A DNA stretch of 64,000 nt from MedAcidi-G1 sp000817085 (GTDB taxonomy: Bacteria > Actinomycetota > Acidimicrobiia > Acidimicrobiales > MedAcidi-G1), in assembly GCA_045568635.1 (NCBI GenBank), contig JBJLAO010000003.1, positions 372,001-436,000 of the forward strand. Reading direction: 5' to 3'. This document shows positions 33,418 to 42,542 of the stretch, piece after piece (position 1 is the first letter of the stretch; each line of letters starts with the position of its first letter). Under the pieces are notes generated by a model. The model was not told the DNA's origin, did no database searches, and saw only the letters and a list, made by a program, of their open reading frames with translations. The position numbers and the translations under genes were made by a program.

Positions 33418-34617
33418 ATGCAACTAAACGAAACAGCATCTCAGCAAGCGTTACGAGACGAATTACGAAAATACTTTGCTGGAATCATGACTGAAGAAAC
33501 CAGAGAAAGTCTGAGAAATACCGATCAAAGTTCAGAAATTCGTAAAAAGATTTTCCTACAATTAGGAGCAGACGGCATGCTGGGCCTCGGTTGGCCGGTG
33601 GAATATGGAGGTGGCGGACGCCCACCATCAGACCAATTCATTCTTTTCGATGAAGCTCAAAGGGCTAATTGTCCAATGCCATTCGTGACACTAAATACAG
33701 TTGGACCAACAATTATAGAATTTGGTACGGAAGAGCAAAAACACAAATATCTACCAGGAATTTTAAATGGTGAGATAATTTTTGCGTGTGGATATTCTGA
33801 ACCCTCAGCAGGAACGGATCTCGCTTCTCTGCGCACTAAAGCTGTTAGAGACGGAGATGAGTGGGTAATAAACGGTGGGAAAATTTATACAAGTGGTGCT
33901 AACGAAGCAGACTATGTCTGGTTAGCTTGCAGAACTGATCCGGAAGCTAAAAAACACCGGGGCATTTCACTAATTATCGTTCCTACAGATTCAGAAGGTT
34001 TTTCTTGGACTCCAATAAATACTGTTGGCGGTGTTCCAACAACTAGCACCTACTACGACAATGTCAGAGTTCCAGCAGAAAATCTTTTAGGTGAAATCAA
34101 CAGTGGTTGGCAGCTAATTACTACACAACTTAATCATGAAAGAGTTGGTCTTGCAGCTACTAGCGCTTTAGCTTTTCGTCTTTACGAAGAAACTTTGACA
34201 TGGTCCACTCAAAATGAATCTTCAGACGGGGGACTCATAATCGATCAACCGTGGGTCCAACTAGATTTTGCCCGCTGCTACGCAGAACTTGAAGCACTAA
34301 AACTTATGAACTGGCGTATGACAATTGACGTAGAAAAAGGCCGCCTTACGCCCGACCGTTCATCTGCAGTGAAGGTCTATGGGACGGAGGCAGCAGTAAG
34401 GATATACGAACGCTTGCTCGGAATTATCGGCATAGAAGGACGCATAAAAGGAGGTCAGTCAGGAACAGTTCTTTTTGGTGATCTAGAAAGAGCAGGTCGA
34501 GCGGCTCAAATCAACACTTTTGGCGGAGGTGTTAATGAAGTCATGCGGGAAATCGTTTCGTGGGTAGGACTGGGAATGACGAGGGCTAGCCGTCAAACAG
34601 AAAGCAAAAAAAGCTAA
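33418..34617 (+). CDS. Acyl-CoA dehydrogenase, FadE29/ChsE2-like subunit
   Basis: The open frame runs back through the tRNA genes; the true start is the ATG at 33418, giving 399 aa. The protein has the acyl-CoA dehydrogenase three-domain layout, with CGYSEPSAGTDLASLRTKA (FAD/acyl binding) and the C-terminal QINTFGGGVNEVMREIV motif typical of actinobacterial FadE29-type subunits. Such subunits form alpha2beta2 enzymes with a partner FadE that oxidise bulky or steroid-side-chain acyl-CoAs. The partner gene starts at the last base of this one (TAATG). Substrate class is inference. Confidence 0.87.
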   Translation: MQLNETASQQALRDELRKYFAGIMTEETRESLRNTDQSSEIRKKIFLQLGADGMLGLGWPVEYGGGGRPPSDQFILFDEAQRANCPMPFVTLNTVGPTIIEFGTEEQKHKYLPGILNGEIIFACGYSEPSAGTDLASLRTKAVRDGDEWVINGGKIYTSGANEADYVWLACRTDPEAKKHRGISLIIVPTDSEGFSWTPINTVGGVPTTSTYYDNVRVPAENLLGEINSGWQLITTQLNHERVGLAATSALAFRLYEETLTWSTQNESSDGGLIIDQPWVQLDFARCYAELEALKLMNWRMTIDVEKGRLTPDRSSAVKVYGTEAAVRIYERLLGIIGIEGRIKGGQSGTVLFGDLERAGRAAQINTFGGGVNEVMREIVSWVGLGMTRASRQTESKKS

Positions 34618-35732
34618 TGGATTTTGACTTTTCGGAAGATCAAATAGATTTATCTAACCTCGCCAAAACAATTTTCAGTGACTTGTCAACTAGTGACAGG
34701 GTCGCAGAGATTGAAAAAACCGATCAAAGGTTTGACAAAAATCTGTGGGAAGCACTTTCTGATTCCGGATTACTAGGAGTAACTATTCCCGAAAGTTATG
34801 GAGGTCTCGGTTTAGGCATGGTAGAACTCTCCCTTGTACTTGAGCAACAAGGAAGGAAAGTTGCCCCTGTGCCACTTCTTGCAACATCTATTCTCGGATC
34901 TTGGGCAATAGCCAAATATGGTAAAAACAATCAAAAAAAGCATTGGTTACGAGAAATTTGCACAGGAAATCAAATACTTACGGGAGCATGGACTCCACAC
35001 ACTAATTCAACAAATCTAATTACCGAAAATGACGGTAACGGATGGCGCGTAACTGGTGAGAAACTTGCGGTACCTGCTTGTAATTTAAGTAACGCTGTTC
35101 TAGTACCGGTAACTATTGATGAAAATCAAAGAATTGCAATCATCTCTTTAGAAAAAAAGGGAGTGCAGAAAAAAATCGTAGAAACCACAAACCTTGAACT
35201 CCACGGAAACCTATCATTTGATGCTGTTGAATTAAGTGAAGAAGACCTTTTAGATGAAAAAGGTGAAATCATTTTTCAGGAAGTTTCTCAAAGAGCAAAA
35301 ATCGGTATCTGTGCTCTGGTTCTTGGTTGTTGTGAGGAAGCTTTAACTATGACCGCTCAGCATGTTTCAGAACGAGAACAGTTTGGAAGACCATTGTCCA
35401 CAAATCAAGGCGTCGCGTTACAAGCAGCAGATGCTCATATTGACATAGATGGGATAAGGGTCACACAATTACAAGCTGCATGGGAAATTGATGAAGGTTT
35501 GGAATGTTCTAAAGCTGTCTCTTCAGCAAAATGGTGGGCATCAGAAGCTGGACAAAGAATTGTTGTTACTACCCAACACCTGCATGGTGGAACAGGCGCA
35601 GATACAACACATCCAATTCATCGTTACTTCTTATGGGTTATCCAATTAGCCGACACTTTGGGTGGAGCGGGAAAAAGCTTAAATGCGCTAGGAAAATTAA
35701 TTGCTGAAGAAGCTTTAAATAAAAATATTTAA
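34617..35732 (+). CDS. Acyl-CoA dehydrogenase, FadE28/ChsE1-like subunit
   Basis: A 371-aa acyl-CoA dehydrogenase paralogue translationally coupled to the previous one. It begins MDFDFSEDQIDLSNLAKTIF and contains REQFGRPLSTNQGVALQAADAHID and a C-terminal HLHGGTGADTTHPIHRYFLW block, closely like FadE28/ChsE1 partners. Together the two should form a heteromeric dehydrogenase feeding electrons to ETF. The EtfD-like gene at 57740 could pass them on to the quinone pool (inference). Its stop shares TTAA with the convergent SDR gene. Confidence 0.87.
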   Translation: MDFDFSEDQIDLSNLAKTIFSDLSTSDRVAEIEKTDQRFDKNLWEALSDSGLLGVTIPESYGGLGLGMVELSLVLEQQGRKVAPVPLLATSILGSWAIAKYGKNNQKKHWLREICTGNQILTGAWTPHTNSTNLITENDGNGWRVTGEKLAVPACNLSNAVLVPVTIDENQRIAIISLEKKGVQKKIVETTNLELHGNLSFDAVELSEEDLLDEKGEIIFQEVSQRAKIGICALVLGCCEEALTMTAQHVSEREQFGRPLSTNQGVALQAADAHIDIDGIRVTQLQAAWEIDEGLECSKAVSSAKWWASEAGQRIVVTTQHLHGGTGADTTHPIHRYFLWVIQLADTLGGAGKSLNALGKLIAEEALNKNI

Positions 35733-36640
35733 ATTCCAAAACCATCAATTATTGGTTCTTTTTCTGCGAAGAAAAGTGACAGCTCAGAATCTATTGCATC
35801 GAAAGACCATGCTTTATTTGTCGAAGTTTCAAACATTCGTCGAGGTTTCTCATAAACAACAAGTTCTCCGCCCCAAATCTGTAAAACATTTCCCGAGACG
35901 CTTTCAGAATTCGATGATGCCAGCCATGCCACTAATGGGGCTACGTGTTCAGGCGCATATTTATCAAAACCTTCTTCTGGTTTTTCAAAAAGTGAAGCTG
36001 AAGGACCACCCATATTCATACGCGTTCTAGCTCTCGGAATCAAAACATTTGCGTTACATCCAAATCTTTGTAATTCTCTGGCGGCCGAAAGAGTTAAAGC
36101 GATAATCCCCGCTTTTGCCGCACTGTAGTTTCCTGTTCCCAAAGCTCCTATCAACGCAGCTTCTGAAGAGGTATTAATAATGCGCCCTCCTAATGGTTTT
36201 TCTCCATCCTGTTTCCAAACCTCTCTCCAATGAGCCATTGTGTGGCGCATCATGCAGAAATGACCTTTTAAATGAACTCTGACAACCGAGTCAAATTGTT
36301 CTTCTGTCATTTTTTGCAACATCGAATCCTGAATAAAACCTGCGTTGTTCACCAAGATGTCTAAAGAACCGAATTTATCTACGGCCGTATTTATCAACTC
36401 CTTAGACTGATCCCAGTCAGCAACATCACCAAAATGAGCGGTAGCATTTCCACCCTGTTCAATAATTTCAGCAACCGTGGAATCTGCTGGTTCAGTATCT
36501 GAACCGATTCCATCTCTTGTCAATCCAAGATCATTAACAACAACACTCGCTCCATGCATTGCCAACTCCAGAGCTTCAACTCGTCCCAGACCTCTTCCAG
36601 CACCAGTAACAACTGCCACTTTCCCGTCAAGAACACCCAT
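35729..36640 (-). CDS. SDR oxidoreductase, 17beta-HSD4/FabG-like
   Basis: The open frame reaches 36655, but AAAGGA lies seven bases before the ATG at 36640 (MGVLDGKVAVVTGAG), which matches the family start; 303 aa. Cofactor motif TGAGRGLG, NDLG, NNAG (about 100) and YSAAK (Tyr/Lys) are intact. The N-terminal fold resembles the dehydrogenase part of multifunctional peroxisomal beta-oxidation enzymes and actinobacterial steroid-side-chain SDRs. Its ATG is one base after the thiolase stop, so the two are one transcript. A 3-hydroxyacyl-CoA dehydrogenase role is likely (inference). Confidence 0.85.
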   Translation of the reverse strand: MGVLDGKVAVVTGAGRGLGRVEALELAMHGASVVVNDLGLTRDGIGSDTEPADSTVAEIIEQGGNATAHFGDVADWDQSKELINTAVDKFGSLDILVNNAGFIQDSMLQKMTEEQFDSVVRVHLKGHFCMMRHTMAHWREVWKQDGEKPLGGRIINTSSEAALIGALGTGNYSAAKAGIIALTLSAARELQRFGCNANVLIPRARTRMNMGGPSASLFEKPEEGFDKYAPEHVAPLVAWLASSNSESVSGNVLQIWGGELVVYEKPRRMFETSTNKAWSFDAIDSELSLFFAEKEPIIDGFGI

Positions 36641-36641
36641 A

Positions 36642-37817
36642 CTAAATCCTTTCAATAATTGTTGCCGTGCCTATTGCTCCACCGCAACACATCGTGATCA
36701 TTGCCAAAGAACCGTCTCTTCTTTCAAGTTCATTTAATGCGGTCACCATCAGACGAGAACCCGTCGCTCCCACAGGATGACCTAACGCAATCGCCCCACC
36801 ATTAACATTCACTTTTTCGGAATCAATTTCTGGATTTTCGCTAAGCCAGGACAAAACAACAGACGCAAAAGCTTCATTGCATTCGAATAAATCAATATCG
36901 GAAAGACTTATCCCAGACTTTGACAAAATCTTTTTTGTAGCATCCACAGGACCATCCAGTAAATAATAAGGATCTGTACCAACTACTACATTCGCAACAA
37001 TTTTTGCACGAGGCTTTAACCCGTTAGCTTTAGCCCGATCCTCATCCATCCATAACAAACCTGCTGCTCCGTCAGAAATTTGTGAAGAATTCCCTGCTGT
37101 ATGAATACCATTTTCTAAAACTGGATCTAACCGTGCGAGAGATTCATAATTTGTATCACGAATACCTTGGTCAGTATTTACCAATAAGCTCTCGCCTGTT
37201 CTCTCCCCTTCCGAATCCAAAACGGGTGCACTTATTGGAAGAATTTCATTTTCAAATCTTCCTTCATTTTGTGCAACAGATGCTTTTTCTTGTGATCGAA
37301 GACCCCAGTTATCTACATCTTCACGGCTGATGTCCCTGTTTGAAGCTATTCGCTCAGCGGCTTCAAATTGATTGGGGCTATCCCAGGGAAAGTCATCAGG
37401 TTTCGAAGAGCCAGGACCATTAAATACATTTGCTCCCAGACCCACCCGGCTCATTAACTCGACCCCACATGCTAATCCGACATCAATTGTTCCAGCTTCT
37501 ATAAGAGCGTGAATCAAATTGTTGGCTTGTTGACCTGAGCCACACTGGGTATCGATAGTCGTAGCACCTGTCGTATAGTCCCCCGAAGTGTTTAACCACG
37601 CTGTGCGAGTTACGTTGCTTGCTTGTTGACCAGCCTGCGTTACACAACCACCTATAACCTGCTCTACCTCAGAGGATTGAATCCCTGTTCTTTCAACTAT
37701 TCCTTGCTGTAGAAGGCCAAGCAATTGTGTCGCGTGAAAGCCATTGAATTGGCCGAGTAATTCTCTTCCCCTTCCAATAGGAGTTCTCAACGCTTCTATA
37801 ATCACAGCTTTCCCCAT
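36642..37817 (-). CDS. Acetyl-CoA acetyltransferase / 3-ketoacyl-CoA thiolase
   Basis: A 391-aa thiolase. The nucleophilic Cys is in DTQCGSGQQA (about 90), the GHPVGATGSR motif carries the catalytic His, and the second Cys is in MCCGGAIGT near the C-terminus. It cleaves 3-ketoacyl-CoA in beta-oxidation. With the adjacent SDR and the convergent FadE pair it completes three of the four beta-oxidation steps; an enoyl-CoA hydratase is not visible here. It resembles the FadA5/FadA6-like actinobacterial thiolases. Confidence 0.92.
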   Translation of the reverse strand: MGKAVIIEALRTPIGRGRELLGQFNGFHATQLLGLLQQGIVERTGIQSSEVEQVIGGCVTQAGQQASNVTRTAWLNTSGDYTTGATTIDTQCGSGQQANNLIHALIEAGTIDVGLACGVELMSRVGLGANVFNGPGSSKPDDFPWDSPNQFEAAERIASNRDISREDVDNWGLRSQEKASVAQNEGRFENEILPISAPVLDSEGERTGESLLVNTDQGIRDTNYESLARLDPVLENGIHTAGNSSQISDGAAGLLWMDEDRAKANGLKPRAKIVANVVVGTDPYYLLDGPVDATKKILSKSGISLSDIDLFECNEAFASVVLSWLSENPEIDSEKVNVNGGAIALGHPVGATGSRLMVTALNELERRDGSLAMITMCCGGAIGTATIIERI

Positions 37818-37922
37818 ACGAACTCCTAACTTGTTACTGTGTCAATCATCGCCGACAGCATTAGATTTCCCACGTTATTTTCAAAATAAACGATTAAGAA
37901 GCATCTTAGATAAAGTCTTTCT

Positions 37923-38726
37923 GTGGATCACTCTCCAAAAATCATTATTCCAGAAGCAAATCTTAGAGATATAGGTGGGAAAAAAACTCAAACTGGCCTA
38001 GAAGTCAAACCAGGATATCTCTTCCGAAGCGGACATTTAAGTGAATTGGAAACAGAAGATTTTAAAAAATTTGAAAATCTGCAATTAAGAACAATTGTAG
38101 ATTTGCGAAGACCTTCGGAAATAGAAATGTACCCGACACCAAGTTTGGAAAAAGTTGAGACTCTTAATTTCTCAGTATCTTCTGACGATAACGAGTTTGC
38201 CATCGCCGCAAACTTTATGAACGGTGAACAAATCCCTACTGGGATGACAGGAGAAATTATTGAAAGATATTTCAAAAATTCGGTCAATGAAAAACTTGAT
38301 TCTTACGTGCCAGTTTTTGAAACATTAACTGACCCCAATAACTTTCCTTTACTTTTCCATTGTGTAGCAGGTAAAGACAGAACGGGAATTGTTTCTGCTT
38401 TTTTACTCGGAATTCTGAATGTGGATGAATCTGTAATTATTGAAGATTATTTACTGACAAATAAACTACGCAAAAGAGAAATGGAACTAAAAGAAAAAGA
38501 AATAAGAGATCGTTTGGTCGAAACAATTGAAAATAAAACTGAAAAACCTATTGAAGAATACATGGAAATAGCTAAATCTCTTCTATACGCCAAAGAGAAC
38601 TTTATGACATCAGTGTTTGAAGAGATTAAGAAAAAGTTTGGAACCTGGGATAACTTTAGGCTTACTGGTCTAAAAATTAGTGACCAAAGATTTAATGAAC
38701 TGAAAAACTTTCTCTTAACAGACTGA
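37923..38726 (+). CDS. Tyrosine/serine protein phosphatase (Y_phosphatase3 family)
   Basis: A 267-aa protein, GTG start. It has the family N-terminal block LRDIGGKKTQTG...LFRSGHLSEL, the TIVDLRRPSEIE segment and the catalytic P-loop FHCVAGKDRTG (about 140-150) with Cys and Arg. Homologues include MptpB-type atypical phosphatases, which dephosphorylate proteins or phosphoinositides; the target here is unknown. A Lys-rich helical C-terminus follows. It abuts the convergent HAD gene with no intervening base. Confidence 0.85.
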   Translation: MDHSPKIIIPEANLRDIGGKKTQTGLEVKPGYLFRSGHLSELETEDFKKFENLQLRTIVDLRRPSEIEMYPTPSLEKVETLNFSVSSDDNEFAIAANFMNGEQIPTGMTGEIIERYFKNSVNEKLDSYVPVFETLTDPNNFPLLFHCVAGKDRTGIVSAFLLGILNVDESVIIEDYLLTNKLRKREMELKEKEIRDRLVETIENKTEKPIEEYMEIAKSLLYAKENFMTSVFEEIKKKFGTWDNFRLTGLKISDQRFNELKNFLLTD

Positions 38727-39458
38727 CTATAAATTCAATAAAGATGGCAGTTCCATCAAATGATCGACTATAAAGTCTGCTTCTAATTCGTTCTCTTGAT
38801 CATCGTTTGCCCCTCTAAATCTGACGCTGGTCATACCAATGTTTCGTGCGCCTACAACATCAGTGCGCTTTAAATCTCCCACATGAGCAGCTTTAAATGG
38901 CTTGATATTTCCCATTCCTTCTAATGCTTTCATAAAAATTTTTTTGTCAGGTTTATAGACACCCACTTCATCAGAGAATGCAAAAAAAGTTACATGAGGA
39001 GAGATCCCAAATTCAGTTAAAAAGAACCGTAAATGCCTACCAGCCGACAAGGAGGTGTCACTTACTATCGCGGTTTTTATATCTTTCTTGACCAAGTATG
39101 CCAAAACTTCTTCCGCTCCTTCGACAACATCAACTTTTAAAGCAAAAGAAGCTTGATCAAAAGTTTCCGTAAAAACCTCGCGATCCTCAAGGGTAATTTG
39201 CTCACCAAAAACGTTGAAGGCGTCTTCTAGTGCCTCTTTGGCTGTGTATTGACGGCCAGCTCGCCATTCAACATCAAATCGGACTGGGAGCATTTCAAGA
39301 ACTGATAGCAATAAATCGGAAGAGATATTCAAACCTCTTTCATCAATTACTTTTTGCCAAGCAGATTGTCTGACTTCAATACCGCCCGGTTCACTAACTA
39401 AAAGAGTGTTCCAAAGATCAAAAGTTACACCTTCAATATCAACGTGTTTAGATTTCAA
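38727..39458 (-). CDS. HAD-family hydrolase
   Basis: A 243-aa haloacid dehalogenase superfamily protein. Motif I is VTFDLWNTLL (the Asp nucleophile), motif II is AIVSDTSLS, and motifs III/IV are YKPDKKIFMKAL and HVGDLKRTDVVGA. A helical cap lies between motifs I and II (about 25-110). Phosphatase of a small molecule is the default guess. It is the gene after the malic enzyme on the same strand, 13 bp apart. Confidence 0.82.
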   Translation of the reverse strand: MKSKHVDIEGVTFDLWNTLLVSEPGGIEVRQSAWQKVIDERGLNISSDLLLSVLEMLPVRFDVEWRAGRQYTAKEALEDAFNVFGEQITLEDREVFTETFDQASFALKVDVVEGAEEVLAYLVKKDIKTAIVSDTSLSAGRHLRFFLTEFGISPHVTFFAFSDEVGVYKPDKKIFMKALEGMGNIKPFKAAHVGDLKRTDVVGARNIGMTSVRFRGANDDQENELEADFIVDHLMELPSLLNL

Positions 39459-39471
39459 TTTTTAATCTTTT

Positions 39472-40875
39472 TTATGAACGACAAACTTTGTCATTTAATG
39501 CTGCTCTAGCAACGGCTTCCGCAACTTTGTATGGCACAGATTTATCAAAAACTGAAGGAACAATGAAATCAGGATTCAAATTATCTTCTTCAATGGAATC
39601 AGCTATGGCTTTTGCCGCAGCCAGTTTCATATTTTCAGTAATCTGAGTTGCACCTACATCTAGTGCACCACGAAAAATTCCAGGAAAAGCCAAAACGTTA
39701 TTAATTTGATTCGGGTAGTCGCTTCTACCAGTTGCCATCACAGCTGCAAGACCATCAGCTTCCTCTGGACGAATTTCAGGATCTGGGTTAGCCATTGCAA
39801 AAACAATAGGGTCTGGAGCCATGTTACGAAGATCACTCGCATCAATAAGTCCTGGTCCGCTCAAACCTATAAAAATATCTGATCCTTTGATCACATCGTT
39901 CAAAGTGCCCATTTTCCTATCTGAGTTTGTGTTATTAGCAAACCACTCCTTTGCAACATTTAAATTTTCACGTCCCTGATAAACGGCACCGGAGCGATCA
40001 ACACCTACGATCTCTCCGACTCCCGCTCCAATTAATATTTTTCCTACAGCGACTCCGGCGGCACCCATGCCTGCTATTACAACAGACTGATTTTCAATCT
40101 CTTTGCCGGTCAAGCGAAGTGCGTTCCATAACGCTGCGAGAGTAACGACTGCTGTTCCATGCTGGTCATCATGAAAGACGGGTATGTCAAGAGCTTCTTG
40201 CAACGCTTCTTCAACCTCGAATGCTGCCGGCGCGGCAATATCTTCAAGATTTATTCCACCGAAAGAAGGTGCGAGTTTTTTGACAGTTTCAATAATCTCA
40301 TATGAGTCAGTGACATCTAAACACACAGGGAAAGCATCTACCCCTGCAAACTCTTTAAACAGTAGAGCTTTTCCTTCCATTACGGGCAAAGAAGCTTCAG
40401 GTCCTATATCTCCCAAACCAAGCACTGCTGTTCCATCAGTAACAATAGCGACTGTATTTTTCTTAATTGTCAGATCATGGACGCGAGATGGATCTTCATG
40501 AATAGCCATGCAAACTCTCGCAACTCCTGGAGTGTAGGCCATGGATAAATCATGATTGTCAGAAATCTCTGCTAGAGGTGAAACTTCAATTTTTCCACCC
40601 TTGTGCATTTCAAAAGTTCGATCATGCCAAGACAACAAATCAACACCATCTAGTTCTTTTATATGCGAAATCACCGAATCTACGTGTTCTTCGTCTCTGC
40701 AGTTTATTACAACGTCATTCGTTAAAATTTCACCCCGGACATCAAAACCACCCATTGAAACAATGTTTGCTCCTGCTTCACCAACAGCTGTAGCAAATCT
40801 TCCTAAGGTGTTAGGGACATTTTGAAGTTCGACTCTTATATAAATCGAATAAGCAGCAGTTGGTAAATATGGCAT
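39472..40875 (-). CDS. NAD(P)-dependent malic enzyme with N-terminal ACT domain
   Basis: A 467-aa protein in two parts. An ACT domain (about 8-85; YIRVELQNVPNTLGRFATAVGEAGANIVSM) suggests allosteric control by a small ligand. The malic enzyme core follows, with MAYTPGVARVC, TDGTAVLGLGDIGP, the KALLFKEFAGVDAFPVCLD metal/substrate region and the GINLEDIAAPAAFEVE and HDDQHGTAVV motifs. It decarboxylates malate to pyruvate. It is downstream of pyrE by 35 bp on the same strand. ACT-fused malic enzymes are known in actinobacteria and firmicutes. Confidence 0.92.
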   Translation of the reverse strand: MPYLPTAAYSIYIRVELQNVPNTLGRFATAVGEAGANIVSMGGFDVRGEILTNDVVINCRDEEHVDSVISHIKELDGVDLLSWHDRTFEMHKGGKIEVSPLAEISDNHDLSMAYTPGVARVCMAIHEDPSRVHDLTIKKNTVAIVTDGTAVLGLGDIGPEASLPVMEGKALLFKEFAGVDAFPVCLDVTDSYEIIETVKKLAPSFGGINLEDIAAPAAFEVEEALQEALDIPVFHDDQHGTAVVTLAALWNALRLTGKEIENQSVVIAGMGAAGVAVGKILIGAGVGEIVGVDRSGAVYQGRENLNVAKEWFANNTNSDRKMGTLNDVIKGSDIFIGLSGPGLIDASDLRNMAPDPIVFAMANPDPEIRPEEADGLAAVMATGRSDYPNQINNVLAFPGIFRGALDVGATQITENMKLAAAKAIADSIEEDNLNPDFIVPSVFDKSVPYKVAEAVARAALNDKVCRS

Positions 40876-40910
40876 GAGGCTTAAGCCTACGAGAAGTATT
40901 GAAAATAAAA

Positions 40911-41459
40911 CTACTGATTTTCGTAATCAAAGCCTAATTCAGGTGCAGAAACTAATGCATGAAAAGAAATTCCTTCTTTTTTAGCTTCCAAAGAGCAGGT
41001 TCCACCACGATCAACAACAGCAAGAATCATCACAGGATTCCCACCTAGTTCACGTACAACTTTTGCGGCTTCTAGAGGGGAAGTTCCTCTTGTAACGGTG
41101 TCTTCACAAATAACGACTCGGTCATTTTGCTCTAGGGCGCCAGCAAGTCGTCCTTCAACGCCATGATCTTTAGATTCTTTTCTAATACTGAAAGAACGAA
41201 AAAAATTTCCTCTATTAGCTGCGATGGAGGCAACTCCAAAAGCAACAGGGTCGGCTCCAGCAGCCAACCCGCCTATTGCTTGAATATCATCTGGTATTGC
41301 TTCGATAGCAGCTTCGGCTACTAATAACATTCCCTCGGGTCGACATATTGTTTGTTTTGCGTCGCAAAACCAGTTGCTTTTACGACCTGATTTTAAAACG
41401 AAGTCACCTTCTTGAATTGAAAACTTTTTTAAATGAGCAATCAATTCGTGATTATCCAT
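40911..41459 (-). CDS. pyrE: Orotate phosphoribosyltransferase
   Basis: A 182-aa type I PRTase of pyrimidine biosynthesis. FVLKSGRKSNWFCDAKQT matches the OPRT N-terminal signature, and VVICEDTVTRGTSPLEA is the PRPP-binding loop. The loop has a slightly unusual ICEDTVTRG instead of the VVDDV(I/V)TTG form. The gene follows purM by nine bases. Since ten purine genes precede it, the operon supplies both purine and pyrimidine nucleotides. An orotate assignment is favoured by the N-terminus. Confidence 0.82.
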   Translation of the reverse strand: MDNHELIAHLKKFSIQEGDFVLKSGRKSNWFCDAKQTICRPEGMLLVAEAAIEAIPDDIQAIGGLAAGADPVAFGVASIAANRGNFFRSFSIRKESKDHGVEGRLAGALEQNDRVVICEDTVTRGTSPLEAAKVVRELGGNPVMILAVVDRGGTCSLEAKKEGISFHALVSAPELGFDYENQ

Positions 41460-41468
41460 AAAGTGAAG

Positions 41469-42530
41469 TTACCCCAATATTTCGACTTGGCGAGAACCCT
41501 TTACTATCTCACCTATAACGTGAGCTGGTTTTTTTTCTTTATTCAGTTCGTCCAATACTCGATCTGTTGCATTCGGAGGAACAATCAAAACCATTCCAAT
41601 ACCCATATTGAAAACTCGAAACATCTCTTCATCATCGATTGCACCTGCAGATTGAATCTCAGAAAAAATTCTTGGAGTTTTCCAGCTGGACTTATGTATG
41701 GCGGCGTCAAAAGCTTCGCCTAAAATTCTTGCCACATTCTCAGGCAATCCACCTCCTGTTATGTGGGCTATCGCATGAATTTCGTTTTCATTCAAAACAT
41801 TTAAAATGGTTGGAGCGTAAATTACACTTGGTTCCAATAATTTTTCGCCAAGAGTGCTTTCAGCACCTTCCCAAGCAGGATCAGCGAGAGACCTGTCGGC
41901 AGTTTCTGAAAAAACTTTTCGCACCAGGGAAAAACCATTAGAACGAAGATTTGGCGACTCTATTCCAATTATTTGATCACCTAATTGAATATTTGAAACT
42001 TCAATAACTTTGTTTCTTTCAACAGCTCCAACTGAAAATCCTGCCAAGTCAAAAGAGTCGTCGTCCATAACACCTGGGTGCTCCGCAGTTTCACCCCCGA
42101 TTAAAGAACACCCTGCTTCTACGCAACCCTCAGCGATTCCTTTAATTAAAGACTGAACTAGTTCTGGATTTAAATGACCTATTGCTATGTAATCCAAAAA
42201 AAACAGAGGTTCCGCGCCGACGCAAACAAGGTCGTCTACACACATTGCTACGAGATCAATTCCTATCGTTTCATATCTTCCAGTTATTTTGGCTATCTCC
42301 GACTTCGTTCCCACTCCATCGGTTGCAGAAACTAACAACGGATCTTTATAAGACGACAACCCCAAATCGAACATTGCAGCAAAGCCACCAAAATTGTCAA
42401 CTACTTCTGGTCGGCGTGTCATTGACGAAAATGGTTTTATTTGTTCAACAACTTGTCTGGCCGCTTCCAAACTTACGCCCGAAGACAAATAATCATTACT
42501 TTTCACAACAACACTCGATTGGAAGTTCAT
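41469..42530 (-). CDS. purM: Phosphoribosylformylglycinamidine cyclo-ligase (AIR synthase)
   Basis: A 353-aa ATP-dependent enzyme making AIR from FGAM. Motifs are VSATDGVGTKSEIA, DLVAMCVDDLVCVGAEPLFFLDYIAIG and LIGGETAEHPGVMDDDSFDLAGFSVGAVE, plus HITGGGLPENVARIL near the C-terminus. Length is normal. It is in the purine cluster, 12 bp after purF. Confidence 0.97.
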   Translation of the reverse strand: MNFQSSVVVKSNDYLSSGVSLEAARQVVEQIKPFSSMTRRPEVVDNFGGFAAMFDLGLSSYKDPLLVSATDGVGTKSEIAKITGRYETIGIDLVAMCVDDLVCVGAEPLFFLDYIAIGHLNPELVQSLIKGIAEGCVEAGCSLIGGETAEHPGVMDDDSFDLAGFSVGAVERNKVIEVSNIQLGDQIIGIESPNLRSNGFSLVRKVFSETADRSLADPAWEGAESTLGEKLLEPSVIYAPTILNVLNENEIHAIAHITGGGLPENVARILGEAFDAAIHKSSWKTPRIFSEIQSAGAIDDEEMFRVFNMGIGMVLIVPPNATDRVLDELNKEKKPAHVIGEIVKGSRQVEILG

Positions 42531-42542
42531 GCTCTTCCAATA

